From Brevibacterium sediminis (GTDB lineage Bacteria; Actinomycetota; Actinomycetes; Actinomycetales; Brevibacteriaceae): DNA of 64,000 nt. The stretch is from positions 1 to 64,000 of the forward strand of contig NZ_JABKDD010000003.1 in the NCBI RefSeq assembly GCF_013623905.1, written 5' to 3'. The notes under the pieces were generated by a model. The model saw nothing but the letters and a program-made list of their open reading frames with translations. It did no database searches and was not told where the DNA came from. Positions 33,892-45,747 of the stretch are shown here, one piece after another. Both the position numbers and the translations under genes were made by a program. Position 1 is the stretch's first letter. Each line of letters opens with the position of its first letter.

Positions 33892-34284
33892 ATGACCACG
33901 ACAGTTTTTCCCGCCTTCCGGACCACCGATGCCGCAGCGACGATCGAACTGCTGGTCACGCTCGGGTTCACCGAAAGACTGCTCGTGCGCAATGAGCAGG
34001 ACCCGGCCCTCGTCGAGCATGCCGAATTCGCGCTCGGTGACAACGGCGGGATCATGTTCGGTTCGGTCCGCAACGACGGATCGGCACTCGATGCAGTGGG
34101 CGGAAGCTCGATCTACGTCGTCGTCGACACCGAACGAGAAGTGGACCGGCTCTACCAGGAGATCGTCGACCTGGGGCATGCGATCGTGCGACCGGTAGCG
34201 ACTCAAGACTACGGCGGCCGCGAATTCGACTTCCGCGACCACGACGGGAACTCTTGGGGAGTCGGCTCCTACCGTGGTGCCTGA
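33892..34284 (+). CDS. VOC-superfamily (glyoxalase/bleomycin-resistance-like) protein
   Basis: Protein of 130 residues starting MTTTVFPAFRTTDAAATIE. It shows the paired beta-alpha-beta-beta-beta modules of the VOC fold, ending in REFDFRDHDGNSWGVGSY, typical of this family. The likely metal-binding or ligand-binding Glu lies in that last strand only partly, so enzymatic activity is unsure. It follows radA by 43 bp and is convergent with the next gene (4 bp between stops). No function assigned. Confidence 0.8.
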   Translation: MTTTVFPAFRTTDAAATIELLVTLGFTERLLVRNEQDPALVEHAEFALGDNGGIMFGSVRNDGSALDAVGGSSIYVVVDTEREVDRLYQEIVDLGHAIVRPVATQDYGGREFDFRDHDGNSWGVGSYRGA

Positions 34285-34288
34285 GGAC

Positions 34289-35092
34289 TCAGTCCTGCGG
34301 TTCCTCTGACTGCTTCTCATCCGAGGAGTCCTTCTCGCCGGATTCCTTTTCCGACTTCTTCTCCTCGTCGGCTTTCTTCTTCTTCTCCGCGGCTTTCTTC
34401 TCTTTGGCCTTATCGGCGGCGCTCTTCTCGAGCTCGAACGGCGTCGGTTCGCTCTTCTTGTCATCGAGCTTCACGATGAGCTCGTAGTCGCCGGGGGCGA
34501 AGTCAGCGTCTTCGCGGTTGCAGTTCTTGTCGACCTTGATCCGGTTCCATTTGAGCTTCGCAGTCTTCTCCGACTGCGGTGCGAACTCCGTGGAAGCTTC
34601 GGCATTCTCGTCTTTCGCCGCCGCGCAGTACTCCGACGACCACACGACATCACCGTTCTTTTCGACGATGAATTCCTGCTTATCGGTACCGACCTCGATG
34701 AGGCACGTGGCGGTGTGGCCGTTCTCGATGACCATGCCGAATTCGGGTTCTTTCCCGTCCTTCACGGATTTCGGATCGACCTTGGCCTTCAGCGAGACTT
34801 TGTCCTCCGGGCACTTTCCGCTCGCTGCCTTCTTATCCGGCACGGGTGCCGCCGTCGTCGATTCGGCCGGGGTAGTCTCCTCGGCTGCAACCTTGTCCGA
34901 TCCGTCGCTGCGGCCGCCGATGGCTTTGACGATACCGACGATTCCGAGCACGAGAAGCCCCAGGACGAGGAGGCTGGCCACAGCAAGCGTGATGCGGCGT
35001 CGGCGGTACACGTGAGCAGGCAGCTTCCCGCTAGACTGGCGAGGCTGCCCGGCAGCTCTGTTCGGCTGCGAACCACGATTGGAAGGAGTCAT
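34289..35092 (-). CDS. Hypothetical membrane-anchored protein with charged C-terminal tail
   Basis: No family recognised. The 267-residue product has a basic N-terminus, one transmembrane helix (about 32-53) and a Thr/Pro/Ala spacer. An extracytoplasmic domain (about 80-210) follows with cysteines in GKCPEDKVSL, ATCLIEV, SEYCAAA and NCNRED that could form two disulphides. A tail of about 50 residues rich in Lys and Glu ends it (AEKKKKADEEKKSEKES). The domain resembles small secreted DUF4232-like beta proteins only vaguely. It is divergent from mutY with 36 bp between starts. The longer open frame upstream runs through mutY and is not used. Confidence 0.7.
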   Translation of the reverse strand: MTPSNRGSQPNRAAGQPRQSSGKLPAHVYRRRRITLAVASLLVLGLLVLGIVGIVKAIGGRSDGSDKVAAEETTPAESTTAAPVPDKKAASGKCPEDKVSLKAKVDPKSVKDGKEPEFGMVIENGHTATCLIEVGTDKQEFIVEKNGDVVWSSEYCAAAKDENAEASTEFAPQSEKTAKLKWNRIKVDKNCNREDADFAPGDYELIVKLDDKKSEPTPFELEKSAADKAKEKKAAEKKKKADEEKKSEKESGEKDSSDEKQSEEPQD

Positions 35093-35128
35093 CGCTTTGA
35101 GCCTAGGCCGAAGCGATTGAGCATCCAA

Positions 35129-36160
35129 ATGACACACCGAGCCGGTCCCGAATCGAATCCCTCCGGGTCGACCTCCGCCTTCCCCGAGGTGTCCGAACCT
35201 GTGCTCAGACGAGTCCAGGACACCATCATCACCTGGTTCGAGGACACCGCCCGGGACCTGCCGTGGAGGCACCCGAACACGAGCGCCTGGGCAATCCTCG
35301 TCAGTGAGATCATGTCCCAACAGACCCCTGTCGCCCGAGTCGAACCGCGGTGGCGTGCGTGGATGGACAAGTGGCCGACACCGGCCGACCTCGCCGCCGC
35401 CCCGACCGCCGAAGTCCTCCATGCATGGGACCGCTTGGGCTATCCGCGCAGAGCGCTGCGACTGCAGGAAGCCGCCGAAGTCATCGCTGCGGACCTGGAC
35501 AACCGGGTTCCCGAAACGACCGAAGAGCTCGAACGACTGCCGGGCATCGGGTCCTATACCGCCGCCGCGGTCTCCTCCTTCGCTTTCGGCAGAAAGACGA
35601 CCGTGCTCGACACGAACGTGCGTCGGGTCCTCATCCGCCTCTTCGCGGGCCGGGAACGCCCCACCAGCTCACCTGGCCGGAAGGAGACTGCCTGGGCGGC
35701 CGCCCTGGTGCCCGAGGAAAAGCACGTTGAATGGAACGCCGGAGTCATGGAGTTCGGAGCCCTCGTCTGCACGGCACGCAATCCCGACTGCCCCGCTTGC
35801 CCGCTCCAGGACATCTGCACATGGAACCAGTTGGGCAGACCCGCCTCGGCGACGAAACCGAAGACTCAGAAGTGGGCAGGCACCGATCGACAGCTGCGCG
35901 GTGCGATCATGGATGTCCTCAAGGCAGCGCACGTCGCCGGGGACGACCGACGCGGTGTCCGGCTCGACGTCTTCACCGCCTCGGTGACCGACTTCGACCC
36001 GGTGTTTCTCGACTCACTGGCCGAATCGACGGCCACGGCGGTGGCGCGAGTGCGTGAACTCAGTGCGGACCAGGACAGGATCAATCGGCTCATCTCCGAC
36101 CTCGTCGACGACGGTCTGGCACAACAGGTCGATGGCCGATTGGCATTGCCGAACAGCTGA
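35129..36160 (+). CDS. mutY: A/G-specific adenine DNA glycosylase
   Basis: Removes adenine mispaired with 8-oxoguanine. The 343-residue product has the catalytic Glu in WAILVSEIMSQQT (about 51-63), helix-hairpin-helix LPGIGSYTAAAV near residue 135 and the catalytic Asp in VLDTNVRRVL. The 4Fe-4S cluster pattern C-x6-C-x2-C-x5-C is in CTARNPDCPACPLQDIC near residue 213. The C-terminal 8-oxoG recognition domain is short. ATG 35129 is chosen for its family-like N-terminus; TTG 35117 is an alternative. No Shine-Dalgarno is evident. Confidence 0.94.
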   Translation: MTHRAGPESNPSGSTSAFPEVSEPVLRRVQDTIITWFEDTARDLPWRHPNTSAWAILVSEIMSQQTPVARVEPRWRAWMDKWPTPADLAAAPTAEVLHAWDRLGYPRRALRLQEAAEVIAADLDNRVPETTEELERLPGIGSYTAAAVSSFAFGRKTTVLDTNVRRVLIRLFAGRERPTSSPGRKETAWAAALVPEEKHVEWNAGVMEFGALVCTARNPDCPACPLQDICTWNQLGRPASATKPKTQKWAGTDRQLRGAIMDVLKAAHVAGDDRRGVRLDVFTASVTDFDPVFLDSLAESTATAVARVRELSADQDRINRLISDLVDDGLAQQVDGRLALPNS

Positions 36161-36284
36161 ATCAGGTCCCGAACGTGGCAGACGTCGCCACTGGACGGTG
36201 CGTGTGCGGCAGTCGCCTACACCGGCCGGTGAGAGCGTGGCCAAGACCGACGCCCGCCGGTGACGGGCAGGATCAGGGTCTGCC

Positions 36285-36869
36285 TCAGAGGTATTTGATC
36301 ATCCGTGAGTTGCCCAGGGTATTCGGTTTGACCCTGGCCAGGTCGAGAAACTCTGCGACGCCCTCATCGGTGGAGTGAAGCAGCTCGACGTAGACCTCGG
36401 GTGAGACGGGGATGCCCTTGATCGGTTCGAAGCCGAGCGAACCGAAGAATCCGGTCTCGAAGGTCAGGCAGAACACCCGGTCGACTCCGATCTCACGAGC
36501 ATCGGCGAGCAGCTGCTTGATGATCGCCTTGCCCACTCCCCTGCCCCGATAGTCCGGTGACGTGGCGACCGTGCGCGCCTCGGCGAGATCCGCCCAGATG
36601 ATGTGCAGGGCGCCGCAGCCGGCGAGGATCTCGGAACCATCGGGCTGCGGGTCGACGACCAGCCAGAACTCCTGCAGCGACTCGAAGTAGGTCACCGTGT
36701 CCTTGGCGAGCAGGATCCGCTCACCGGCCAGTGGGGCGACCAGGGCTTCGATGCCTTTGACGTCGCCGGTCCTCGCTCGTCGCAGGTACAGACCTCCTGG
36801 GAGTTCGTGCTTTGAATGATGGTCCTCGGAGATCAGTCCGTGATCGAAGTCGCCTGCGTGTGAGCTCAT
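36285..36869 (-). CDS. argA: Amino-acid N-acetyltransferase (ArgA-like GNAT)
   Basis: GNAT protein of 194 residues that probably makes N-acetylglutamate for arginine biosynthesis. It resembles the short, kinase-domain-free N-acetylglutamate synthases of actinobacteria (such as mycobacterial Rv2747). The acetyl-CoA motif V-A-x-PDYRGRGVGKAII is near residue 107, and FCLTFETGFFGSLGFEPI carries the C-terminal GNAT strand. The ATG at 36869 is the family-like start; the open frame extends upstream through the clpC terminator. The paralogue question means the symbol is likely, not proven. Confidence 0.8.
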   Translation of the reverse strand: MSSHAGDFDHGLISEDHHSKHELPGGLYLRRARTGDVKGIEALVAPLAGERILLAKDTVTYFESLQEFWLVVDPQPDGSEILAGCGALHIIWADLAEARTVATSPDYRGRGVGKAIIKQLLADAREIGVDRVFCLTFETGFFGSLGFEPIKGIPVSPEVYVELLHSTDEGVAEFLDLARVKPNTLGNSRMIKYL

Positions 36870-36906
36870 ACCGACATTCAACACCATCACCGGAGGCGAA
36901 CACGAA

Positions 36907-36946
36907 AGAGTCCGGGGAGCCGGCTGCTGCCGACTCCCCGGACTCT
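36907..36946 (-). terminator. Terminator of clpC
   Basis: AGAGTCCGGGGAG (36907-36919) and CTCCCCGGACTCT (36934-36946) form a perfect 13-bp stem with a 14-nt loop. On the clpC strand the stem runs into a short TTTT stretch. It begins 29 bp after the clpC stop. Confidence 0.8.
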
Positions 36947-36975
36947 TAGGCGTCATCCGAGAAGGTGATGAACGG

Positions 36976-39516
<2,541 letters not shown>

Positions 39517-39579
39517 ATTCATCCTCCTCGGTCTTCTGATTCTCCTGAGCCTAACCACCACGACCGCGGTTCTATTGCA

Positions 39580-39601
39580 GGTTTCGCCATCAGCCGAAAC
39601 C
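39580..39601. promoter_or_regulatory. 7-bp inverted repeat between clpC and the mph-like gene
   Basis: GGTTTCG (39580-39586) and CGAAACC (39595-39601) with an 8-nt spacer, about 65 bp upstream of both starts. It may serve clpC, the phosphotransferase gene or both. It is not a good ClgR, HspR or CIRCE match. Confidence 0.45.
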
Positions 39602-39602
39602 G

Positions 39603-39630
39603 TTTGGCTGTGGGCGAAATTCTCTAGACT
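39603..39630 (+). promoter_or_regulatory. Putative promoter of the mph-like gene
   Basis: TTTGGC (39603-39608) and TAGACT (39625-39630) with a 16-bp spacer, followed by a 36-nt leader containing AGAGAGG before ATG 39667. The leader is too short for a translational-attenuation peptide. Confidence 0.4.
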
Positions 39631-39666
39631 CGAGACCCACACAGCAACGTCAGAGAGGATGCAGAC

Positions 39667-40557
39667 ATGCCCACAGATCCCACGATCATCCGGGACCTGG
39701 CCCGGGCCCACGGTCTCGACATCATCACCGATTCCATCGTCATCAACGAGCTCGGTCTCGACTTCCAGGTCGCCATCGCCGAGGCGGTCGACGGTCGATC
39801 CTGGGTGCTCCGGATACCTCGGCGTCCGGATGCCTCCGCCCGCGCCGCCGTCGAGGGCCGCTTCCTCAAGGCCATCGCACCGCGCATGAGTGTCGCGGTC
39901 CCGAATTGGCAGATCCACTCCACGGACCTCATCGCCTATCCGCTGCTGCCGGGCACTCCCGGGCTGACGATCGATGACAGTGGTCAGCCGCAGTGGCATT
40001 TCGATGTCGAATCCCCCGAGTATGCCGCATCGCTCGGATCGGTCCTCGCCGAACTTCACACCGTCGACCCGGCTGCCGTTCGGGACACAGGCATTCCGGA
40101 GTTCTCCCCCACGGAGATCCGGCAGCGCAAGCGCGAAGACATCGAGAACGTCGCCGCTGAGTTCGAAGTAGCGCAGAACCTCCTCCGGCGGTGGACCGCG
40201 TGGCTCGACGATGACAGCTATTGGCCGTCATTCTCAACCGTGACTCATGGCGAGGTGTACCCGGCGCATCAGCTCATGGACGGACCGGTCAATCTGAGCA
40301 TCCTCGACTGGACGACCGCTGCAATCGGCGATCCGGCCAGAGATTTCATGTTCCATCACGCCAGTGTCTCGGCCTCGGCGTTCGAGAACACGATCGCGCG
40401 ATACGTGGAAGCCGGCGGACGGATCTGGCCCAGGTTTGCAGAGCACTGCGGCGAGCTCTACTCGACGTCGCCCGTCGATTTGGGGCTGTTCGCTCTGCAG
40501 ACCGGAGACCCGGAGCATATGAGTGCGGCACGAACTCAATTGAACCCGGAGAACTGA
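39667..40557 (+). CDS. Macrolide 2'-phosphotransferase-like protein (APH family)
   Basis: GTP-dependent inactivation of macrolides would be the expected role. The 296-residue product matches the Mph pattern closely: INELGLDFQVAIA and WVLRIPRR near 26-50 (nucleotide lobe), IAYPLLPGTPG, and LDDDSYWPSFS. LDWTTAAIGDPARDF binds the metal, and EAGGRIWPR lies near the end. The catalytic loop reads HGEVYPAHQL, with Glu where Mph enzymes I remember have Asp (HGD). Activity may thus be altered. It stands alone between clpC and lsr2, in its own direction, which is unusual for that region. Confidence 0.85.
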   Translation: MPTDPTIIRDLARAHGLDIITDSIVINELGLDFQVAIAEAVDGRSWVLRIPRRPDASARAAVEGRFLKAIAPRMSVAVPNWQIHSTDLIAYPLLPGTPGLTIDDSGQPQWHFDVESPEYAASLGSVLAELHTVDPAAVRDTGIPEFSPTEIRQRKREDIENVAAEFEVAQNLLRRWTAWLDDDSYWPSFSTVTHGEVYPAHQLMDGPVNLSILDWTTAAIGDPARDFMFHHASVSASAFENTIARYVEAGGRIWPRFAEHCGELYSTSPVDLGLFALQTGDPEHMSAARTQLNPEN

Positions 40558-40777
40558 ACCGACTTCAACAGCCGTGCGATGAGCACAGGCATTTCCTCAG
40601 CCGCAGTGCAGGCTCCCTTGATTCATGTGCAACTTCATCGAATCATTTGGCTGCGCCATCAATCGATATGATTTTCAACTACTCTCCACCTGGCAATTGT
40701 CTGTGATGTTTCATCACTGCTGTGTTGCCGCATCGCCGGAAGAGGGCAATTGACAATACCGAGGCCGAGCACAAAAT
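40558..40777. other. AT-richer non-coding region downstream of the mph-like gene
   Basis: I see no gene here. GC content drops to about half, clearly below the surroundings. It holds a repeated GGCAATTG (near 40691 and 40747) and short dyads such as GATG-TTT-CATC and TGATTC/GAATCA. This could be the scar of an insertion or an Lsr2-bound stretch. Both are inference. Confidence 0.4.
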
Positions 40778-40817
40778 GCCCGAGGGGCCAGCGAATCAAT
40801 TCGCTGGCCCCTCGGGC
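40778..40817 (-). terminator. Terminator of lsr2 (19-bp perfect hairpin)
   Basis: GCCCGAGGGGCCAGCGAAT (40778-40796) and its exact complement (40799-40817) are separated by two bases; the innermost pairs must open to form a loop. On the lsr2 strand ATTTTG follows. It starts 34 bp after the lsr2 stop and also blocks read-through from the convergent mph-like gene. Confidence 0.85.
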
Positions 40818-40851
40818 CTAATCGGAAGTTATCGGCTTTCGAATGAGCCTC

Positions 40852-41181
40852 TTACTTCTCCGCTGCTTCGTATGCTTCGACGATCTCCAGCGGGATCCGT
40901 CCACGATCACCGAGCTGGTACCCGTTGTTCTGAGCCCACTCGCGGATCTTCGCCGTGTCCCGCTTGGGGCCCGACGAACCCGCACGGCGGCCACGGCCAC
41001 CGGTGTTGGCTACACGACGTGCTTTGGCGATGAATGGGGCGAACGTCTCACGGAGCTTGTCGGCATTCTCGGTTGAGAGCTCGAGTTCGTACGTTGCCTG
41101 GTCGAGGCTGAAACGAACGGTTTCCGCCGCTTCGCTTCCGTCGAAATCATCCGTGAGAACGAGGCGCATTTCCCTTGCCAT
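40852..41181 (-). CDS. lsr2: Lsr2 nucleoid-associated protein
   Basis: H-NS-like DNA-bridging protein that silences AT-rich DNA. The 109-residue product begins MAREMRLVLTDDFDG, the family start, with the N-terminal oligomerisation beta-sheet (to about 55). A C-terminal DNA-binding domain ends DRGRIPLEIVEAYEAA, whose RGR loop inserts into the AT minor groove. ATG 41181 follows AAAAGAGTGAAC. It overlaps the end of the small membrane-protein gene by 35 bp, so the two are co-transcribed with lysS. Confidence 0.96.
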   Translation of the reverse strand: MAREMRLVLTDDFDGSEAAETVRFSLDQATYELELSTENADKLRETFAPFIAKARRVANTGGRGRRAGSSGPKRDTAKIREWAQNNGYQLGDRGRIPLEIVEAYEAAEK

Positions 41182-41392
41182 GTTCACTCTTTTCGTAATC
41201 AGAGGATTTTGTCGCTGTCATCTTAACATCCGTTCGGGGATTATCGTCGACTTCGCTAACTTCAATCTCTGAATAGTATTTATCTACCTGTTCGCGTTCA
41301 TTGCGATCTGCGCGGACGATATTCCGGAACACATACCAGAACAGCAATCCCACACAGATCGACGGGAGCAGAGCTTTGAGGATATCCAACAT
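41147..41392 (-). CDS. Small membrane protein between lysS and lsr2
   Basis: The 81-residue product begins MLDILKALLPSICVGLLFWYV, one transmembrane helix, followed by RNIVRADRNEREQVDKYYSE and a charged tail. I recall similar short proteins at this spot in other Micrococcales, so it is likely a real conserved gene, but no function is known. It starts 7 bp after lysS ends and runs 35 bp into lsr2 in another frame. Confidence 0.7.
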   Translation of the reverse strand: MLDILKALLPSICVGLLFWYVFRNIVRADRNEREQVDKYYSEIEVSEVDDNPRTDVKMTATKSSDYEKSEHGKGNAPRSHG

Positions 41393-41399
41393 AATCAGA

Positions 41400-42959
<1,560 letters not shown>

Positions 42960-43003
42960 GCTTCAAGGCTACCGTGGACGGGCCGTACGGGGGAATTCGA
43001 CTG

Positions 43004-43894
43004 TCAGTCCAGAGCGCTCAGGATCTGCTGTGCCTGGGCTTCTGTGATCCGTCCCATCGCCAGTGCTTTCGCGGCCGTCGATCGGGCGAGTGCGATGTAG
43101 CTGTTGCGCACGGCAGGATTCGATCGGCTGAGGCTGAACTCGCTCAGTGCCGCCAGGTGCGCTTCGATTGTTCCGACGTCACCGCGGCTGATCGGACCGG
43201 TCAGTGCCTTCGGTCCGTTCTGCATGGTGTTGGCGACGCTGGCGTCGACGAGGGTGCGGAGGACGGCCGACGGATCGGCGACCCCTGCTTCGGTGAGCAG
43301 CTCCATGGCCTCGGCGAGGATCGTGATCGAATGGTTCGACGCGTGGGTGATGGCCGCGTGGTAGAGGGGACGGTCCGCCTCGGCGATGTCGATCGGTTCG
43401 GCACCGAGTTCGACGACGAGCGCCTCGCCTACCGGACGGATCGGCGCGGGCGCGGTGACCGCGATCGTCGCCTGCCGCAGACGGCTGAGATCGACCTCGG
43501 TGCCGGTGAATGTCAGGGATGGGTGCAGAGCGATGGGCAAAGCGCCGAGGCGGGTCCCGGCCTCGAGGACCTCCGTTCCGTATCGGCCGGAGCAGTGTAC
43601 GAGGATCTGCCCGGCATGGATGCGGCCGAGGCTGGCCAGGCCCGTGACCAAGGGAGCGATCTCGTCATCGGGAACGGCGATGAGCACGAGTTCGGCGCGT
43701 TCGGCGATCGCATCGGGGTCGAGGACCGGCACTCCGGGCAACATGTCCTCCGCGCGTTCGAGGCTGGCCGTCGAGGTGGCGCTGACTCCGACGATCGCGT
43801 GACCGGCCTGCCGCCAGGCCGCTCCGATGCTGGCTCCGACTCGGCCGCAGCCGATGATTCCGATGCCCAGCCGTGGTGCCTCGTCCTGGTTCAT
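43004..43894 (-). CDS. DUF2520/Rossmann-like NAD(P)-binding protein
   Basis: The 296-residue product has the dinucleotide motif GIIGCGRVGASIG near residue 12, a middle segment LHPSLTFTGTEVD and a helical DUF2520 C-terminal domain. In actinobacteria this family sits between the folate and pantothenate/lysS genes, and its reaction is not established. It resembles 6-phosphogluconate/ketopantoate reductase-type folds. Its ATG overlaps the upstream PH-domain gene by 4 bp. Confidence 0.88.
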   Translation of the reverse strand: MNQDEAPRLGIGIIGCGRVGASIGAAWRQAGHAIVGVSATSTASLERAEDMLPGVPVLDPDAIAERAELVLIAVPDDEIAPLVTGLASLGRIHAGQILVHCSGRYGTEVLEAGTRLGALPIALHPSLTFTGTEVDLSRLRQATIAVTAPAPIRPVGEALVVELGAEPIDIAEADRPLYHAAITHASNHSITILAEAMELLTEAGVADPSAVLRTLVDASVANTMQNGPKALTGPISRGDVGTIEAHLAALSEFSLSRSNPAVRNSYIALARSTAAKALAMGRITEAQAQQILSALD

Positions 43895-45747
43895 CCGTTG
43901 TCTTCCTCGTGGGTCTCGATGGGGGCGGTGTGCGCCGACTTCGCGGCGGCGTCGAAGCGTTGGCGGGCGATCCGAGTACGTTCGGCATGTTCGGTGAAGA
44001 AGCGTTTGGCGTCTTCGGCGTCCTGATGCTTCACGAGCGGGGTGATGGGTCCGGCGGTCGAGTGCACGGCCACGCTGCCCAGTTTCAGCGCCCTCATCAG
44101 CGGCCCTTGGTAGTAGCGCAGGGACTGGACCCTGACGTGGGGCACGAAGTCGACCCGGCGATCGAGAACTCCCAGGCGCAGCACGAGCAGAGATTCGGTG
44201 AGGGCATAGGCCCGTCGTCTCCAGACGAGGGGGTCGAGGATCCGCGAGGAGCGCGGCTGCGCGTGGAACAGCGCCTCCGCTGACGCAGCGTCCGGGTGGG
44301 TGGACTTCCTGTCATACATGGCCGACCGGACGAGACCGTCGGCCGAGATGCCTTCGGGCAGCTGCGGATCGGGCAGAGCGAGACCCACCATGAGCAGTGC
44401 CTGGTCGATATCGCCGACCGGCAGGAGCAGGTTTTCGTCGCTCTTTCCGCCGTCGCTGGCGATGTTGTATTCGGCCCTCCACCAGCCGGCCCAGCGCCAC
44501 AGCAGCGGCTGGTGGAGGCAGACGGCCTGGAGCCGGTCGAGCGGGATGACTTTGCGGGAGGTGGAGAAGAGTCCGTGGCTGACGGCCAATCCGTCTTCGC
44601 TGATGCGGACGACGAAGTTGGCATTGTCGAGGTTCTTCTTGAACCCGGCGAACGCGGCGAAGATGCCGGGCAATCCACCGATGAGGATCGGGAGGAAGGC
44701 TTCCTCGATTCCGACGAGGAGGAACACGACGGCAATGGCGACGAGGACGATGATGACGCCGACGGAGATCAGCGTTCCGGTGTTGAGCAGGGAGGACACG
44801 ATGACCCGATGGGCGGGCACTCGGATGATCTCTCCCTCCTCGCCGACATCGGCCGAGAGGTTGTACGGAGCCAGCAGGTCGTTGAGGCTCCGTTCCGCTT
44901 CGTGGGAGACATCGTCGGCCAGGACGCCCAGGCGCTTGCTCAGTCGCACTCCGATGCTGTCGGCGCTGCGTTCGGGCACTGAGCGGTCGATGCCCGGCTG
45001 TTCTCCGTCCGCACCTGGGTCCGGGCTGCCGTGGCCACCGGCGCCGAAGCGTGCAGTGTCGCCCGCAGATGCATTGGCTCCTGTCGCAGTACCTGTGCCT
45101 GAATGGGGCTCGGCACTACCGTGGCCGGCTTCCGCTCCAGACTCTGCAGTAGCAGACGTCGCGGATGCATTCTTCTTCGCTTTCACCGCGGCGAGAAGTT
45201 CATCGCGCAGCTCTTCGGCACGTTTCTTCGACAGGTATTTCAGGGAGATGTTCGAGTCAGTGCCGCCGGCGACATCGAAGACGAGTTCGGCCATGCCGAG
45301 CATGCGCGGCAGCAGCTTCTGCTGCAGGTCGATCGACTGGACGCGGTCCAGACGGGCCTTGCGCAGCTTCTTCGACAGCAGCCCCCGACGGTAGTAGATC
45401 GCCTCGGCGTCGACCCGGTACCCCATGACTCGCCACGCCAGCCAGCTGAAGAAGGCGGTGAGGACCAGGATCAGAATGATTCCGCCGACGACGGCGAGGA
45501 TCACCAGCGGGTGGGCGCCCAGCCATTCGGCGAAGGTGAGGTTGACGGACCGGCCGGAGGCGAGGTCTTCGACGGCGCTCTGGAAGAAGTTCTGCAGACC
45601 GTAGGCCGCGGCGATGAAGATACCGACGAGGACAGCGAGGCTCTCGAGGATCGGCGTCAGCGGATGGACGCGGTGCCAGACCTCCGGTGCGGCCGCCTCG
45701 GTGCCGGGGTTCGGGATTCCGGGTGAAGATGCGTCGCTCATGGTCAC
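43891..45747 (-). CDS. Large PH-domain (bPH2) membrane protein
   Basis: The 618-residue membrane protein has repeated bacterial PH-like domains (YdbT type). Transmembrane pairs near 30-48, 70-100 and about 315-360 alternate with domains containing signature segments such as GYRVDAEAIYYRRGLLSKK and RVQSIDLQQKLL. A Ala/Gly/Asp/Ser-rich stretch (about 190-260) interrupts the first domain from the second. The function of the family is unknown. GTG 45747 overlaps the preceding gene as GTGA; ATG 45741 is the alternative start. Confidence 0.86.
   Translation of the reverse strand: MTMSDASSPGIPNPGTEAAAPEVWHRVHPLTPILESLAVLVGIFIAAAYGLQNFFQSAVEDLASGRSVNLTFAEWLGAHPLVILAVVGGIILILVLTAFFSWLAWRVMGYRVDAEAIYYRRGLLSKKLRKARLDRVQSIDLQQKLLPRMLGMAELVFDVAGGTDSNISLKYLSKKRAEELRDELLAAVKAKKNASATSATAESGAEAGHGSAEPHSGTGTATGANASAGDTARFGAGGHGSPDPGADGEQPGIDRSVPERSADSIGVRLSKRLGVLADDVSHEAERSLNDLLAPYNLSADVGEEGEIIRVPAHRVIVSSLLNTGTLISVGVIIVLVAIAVVFLLVGIEEAFLPILIGGLPGIFAAFAGFKKNLDNANFVVRISEDGLAVSHGLFSTSRKVIPLDRLQAVCLHQPLLWRWAGWWRAEYNIASDGGKSDENLLLPVGDIDQALLMVGLALPDPQLPEGISADGLVRSAMYDRKSTHPDAASAEALFHAQPRSSRILDPLVWRRRAYALTESLLVLRLGVLDRRVDFVPHVRVQSLRYYQGPLMRALKLGSVAVHSTAGPITPLVKHQDAEDAKRFFTEHAERTRIARQRFDAAAKSAHTAPIETHEEDNG

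Noticed and set aside
36161..36284. Small gene or terminator between mutY and the acetyltransferase
   Set aside because: Only a 5-bp GCCCG/CGGGC hairpin is visible; no convincing start with a ribosome site.
39580..39601. ClgR or heat-shock (HspR, CIRCE) operator for clpC
   Set aside because: The required CGC-N5-GCG, CTTGAGT-type and TTAGCACTC-type half-sites are missing.
40722..41033. Plus-strand open frame downstream of the mph-like gene
   Set aside because: It runs through the lsr2 terminator and antisense to lsr2 and has no ribosome site or family features.
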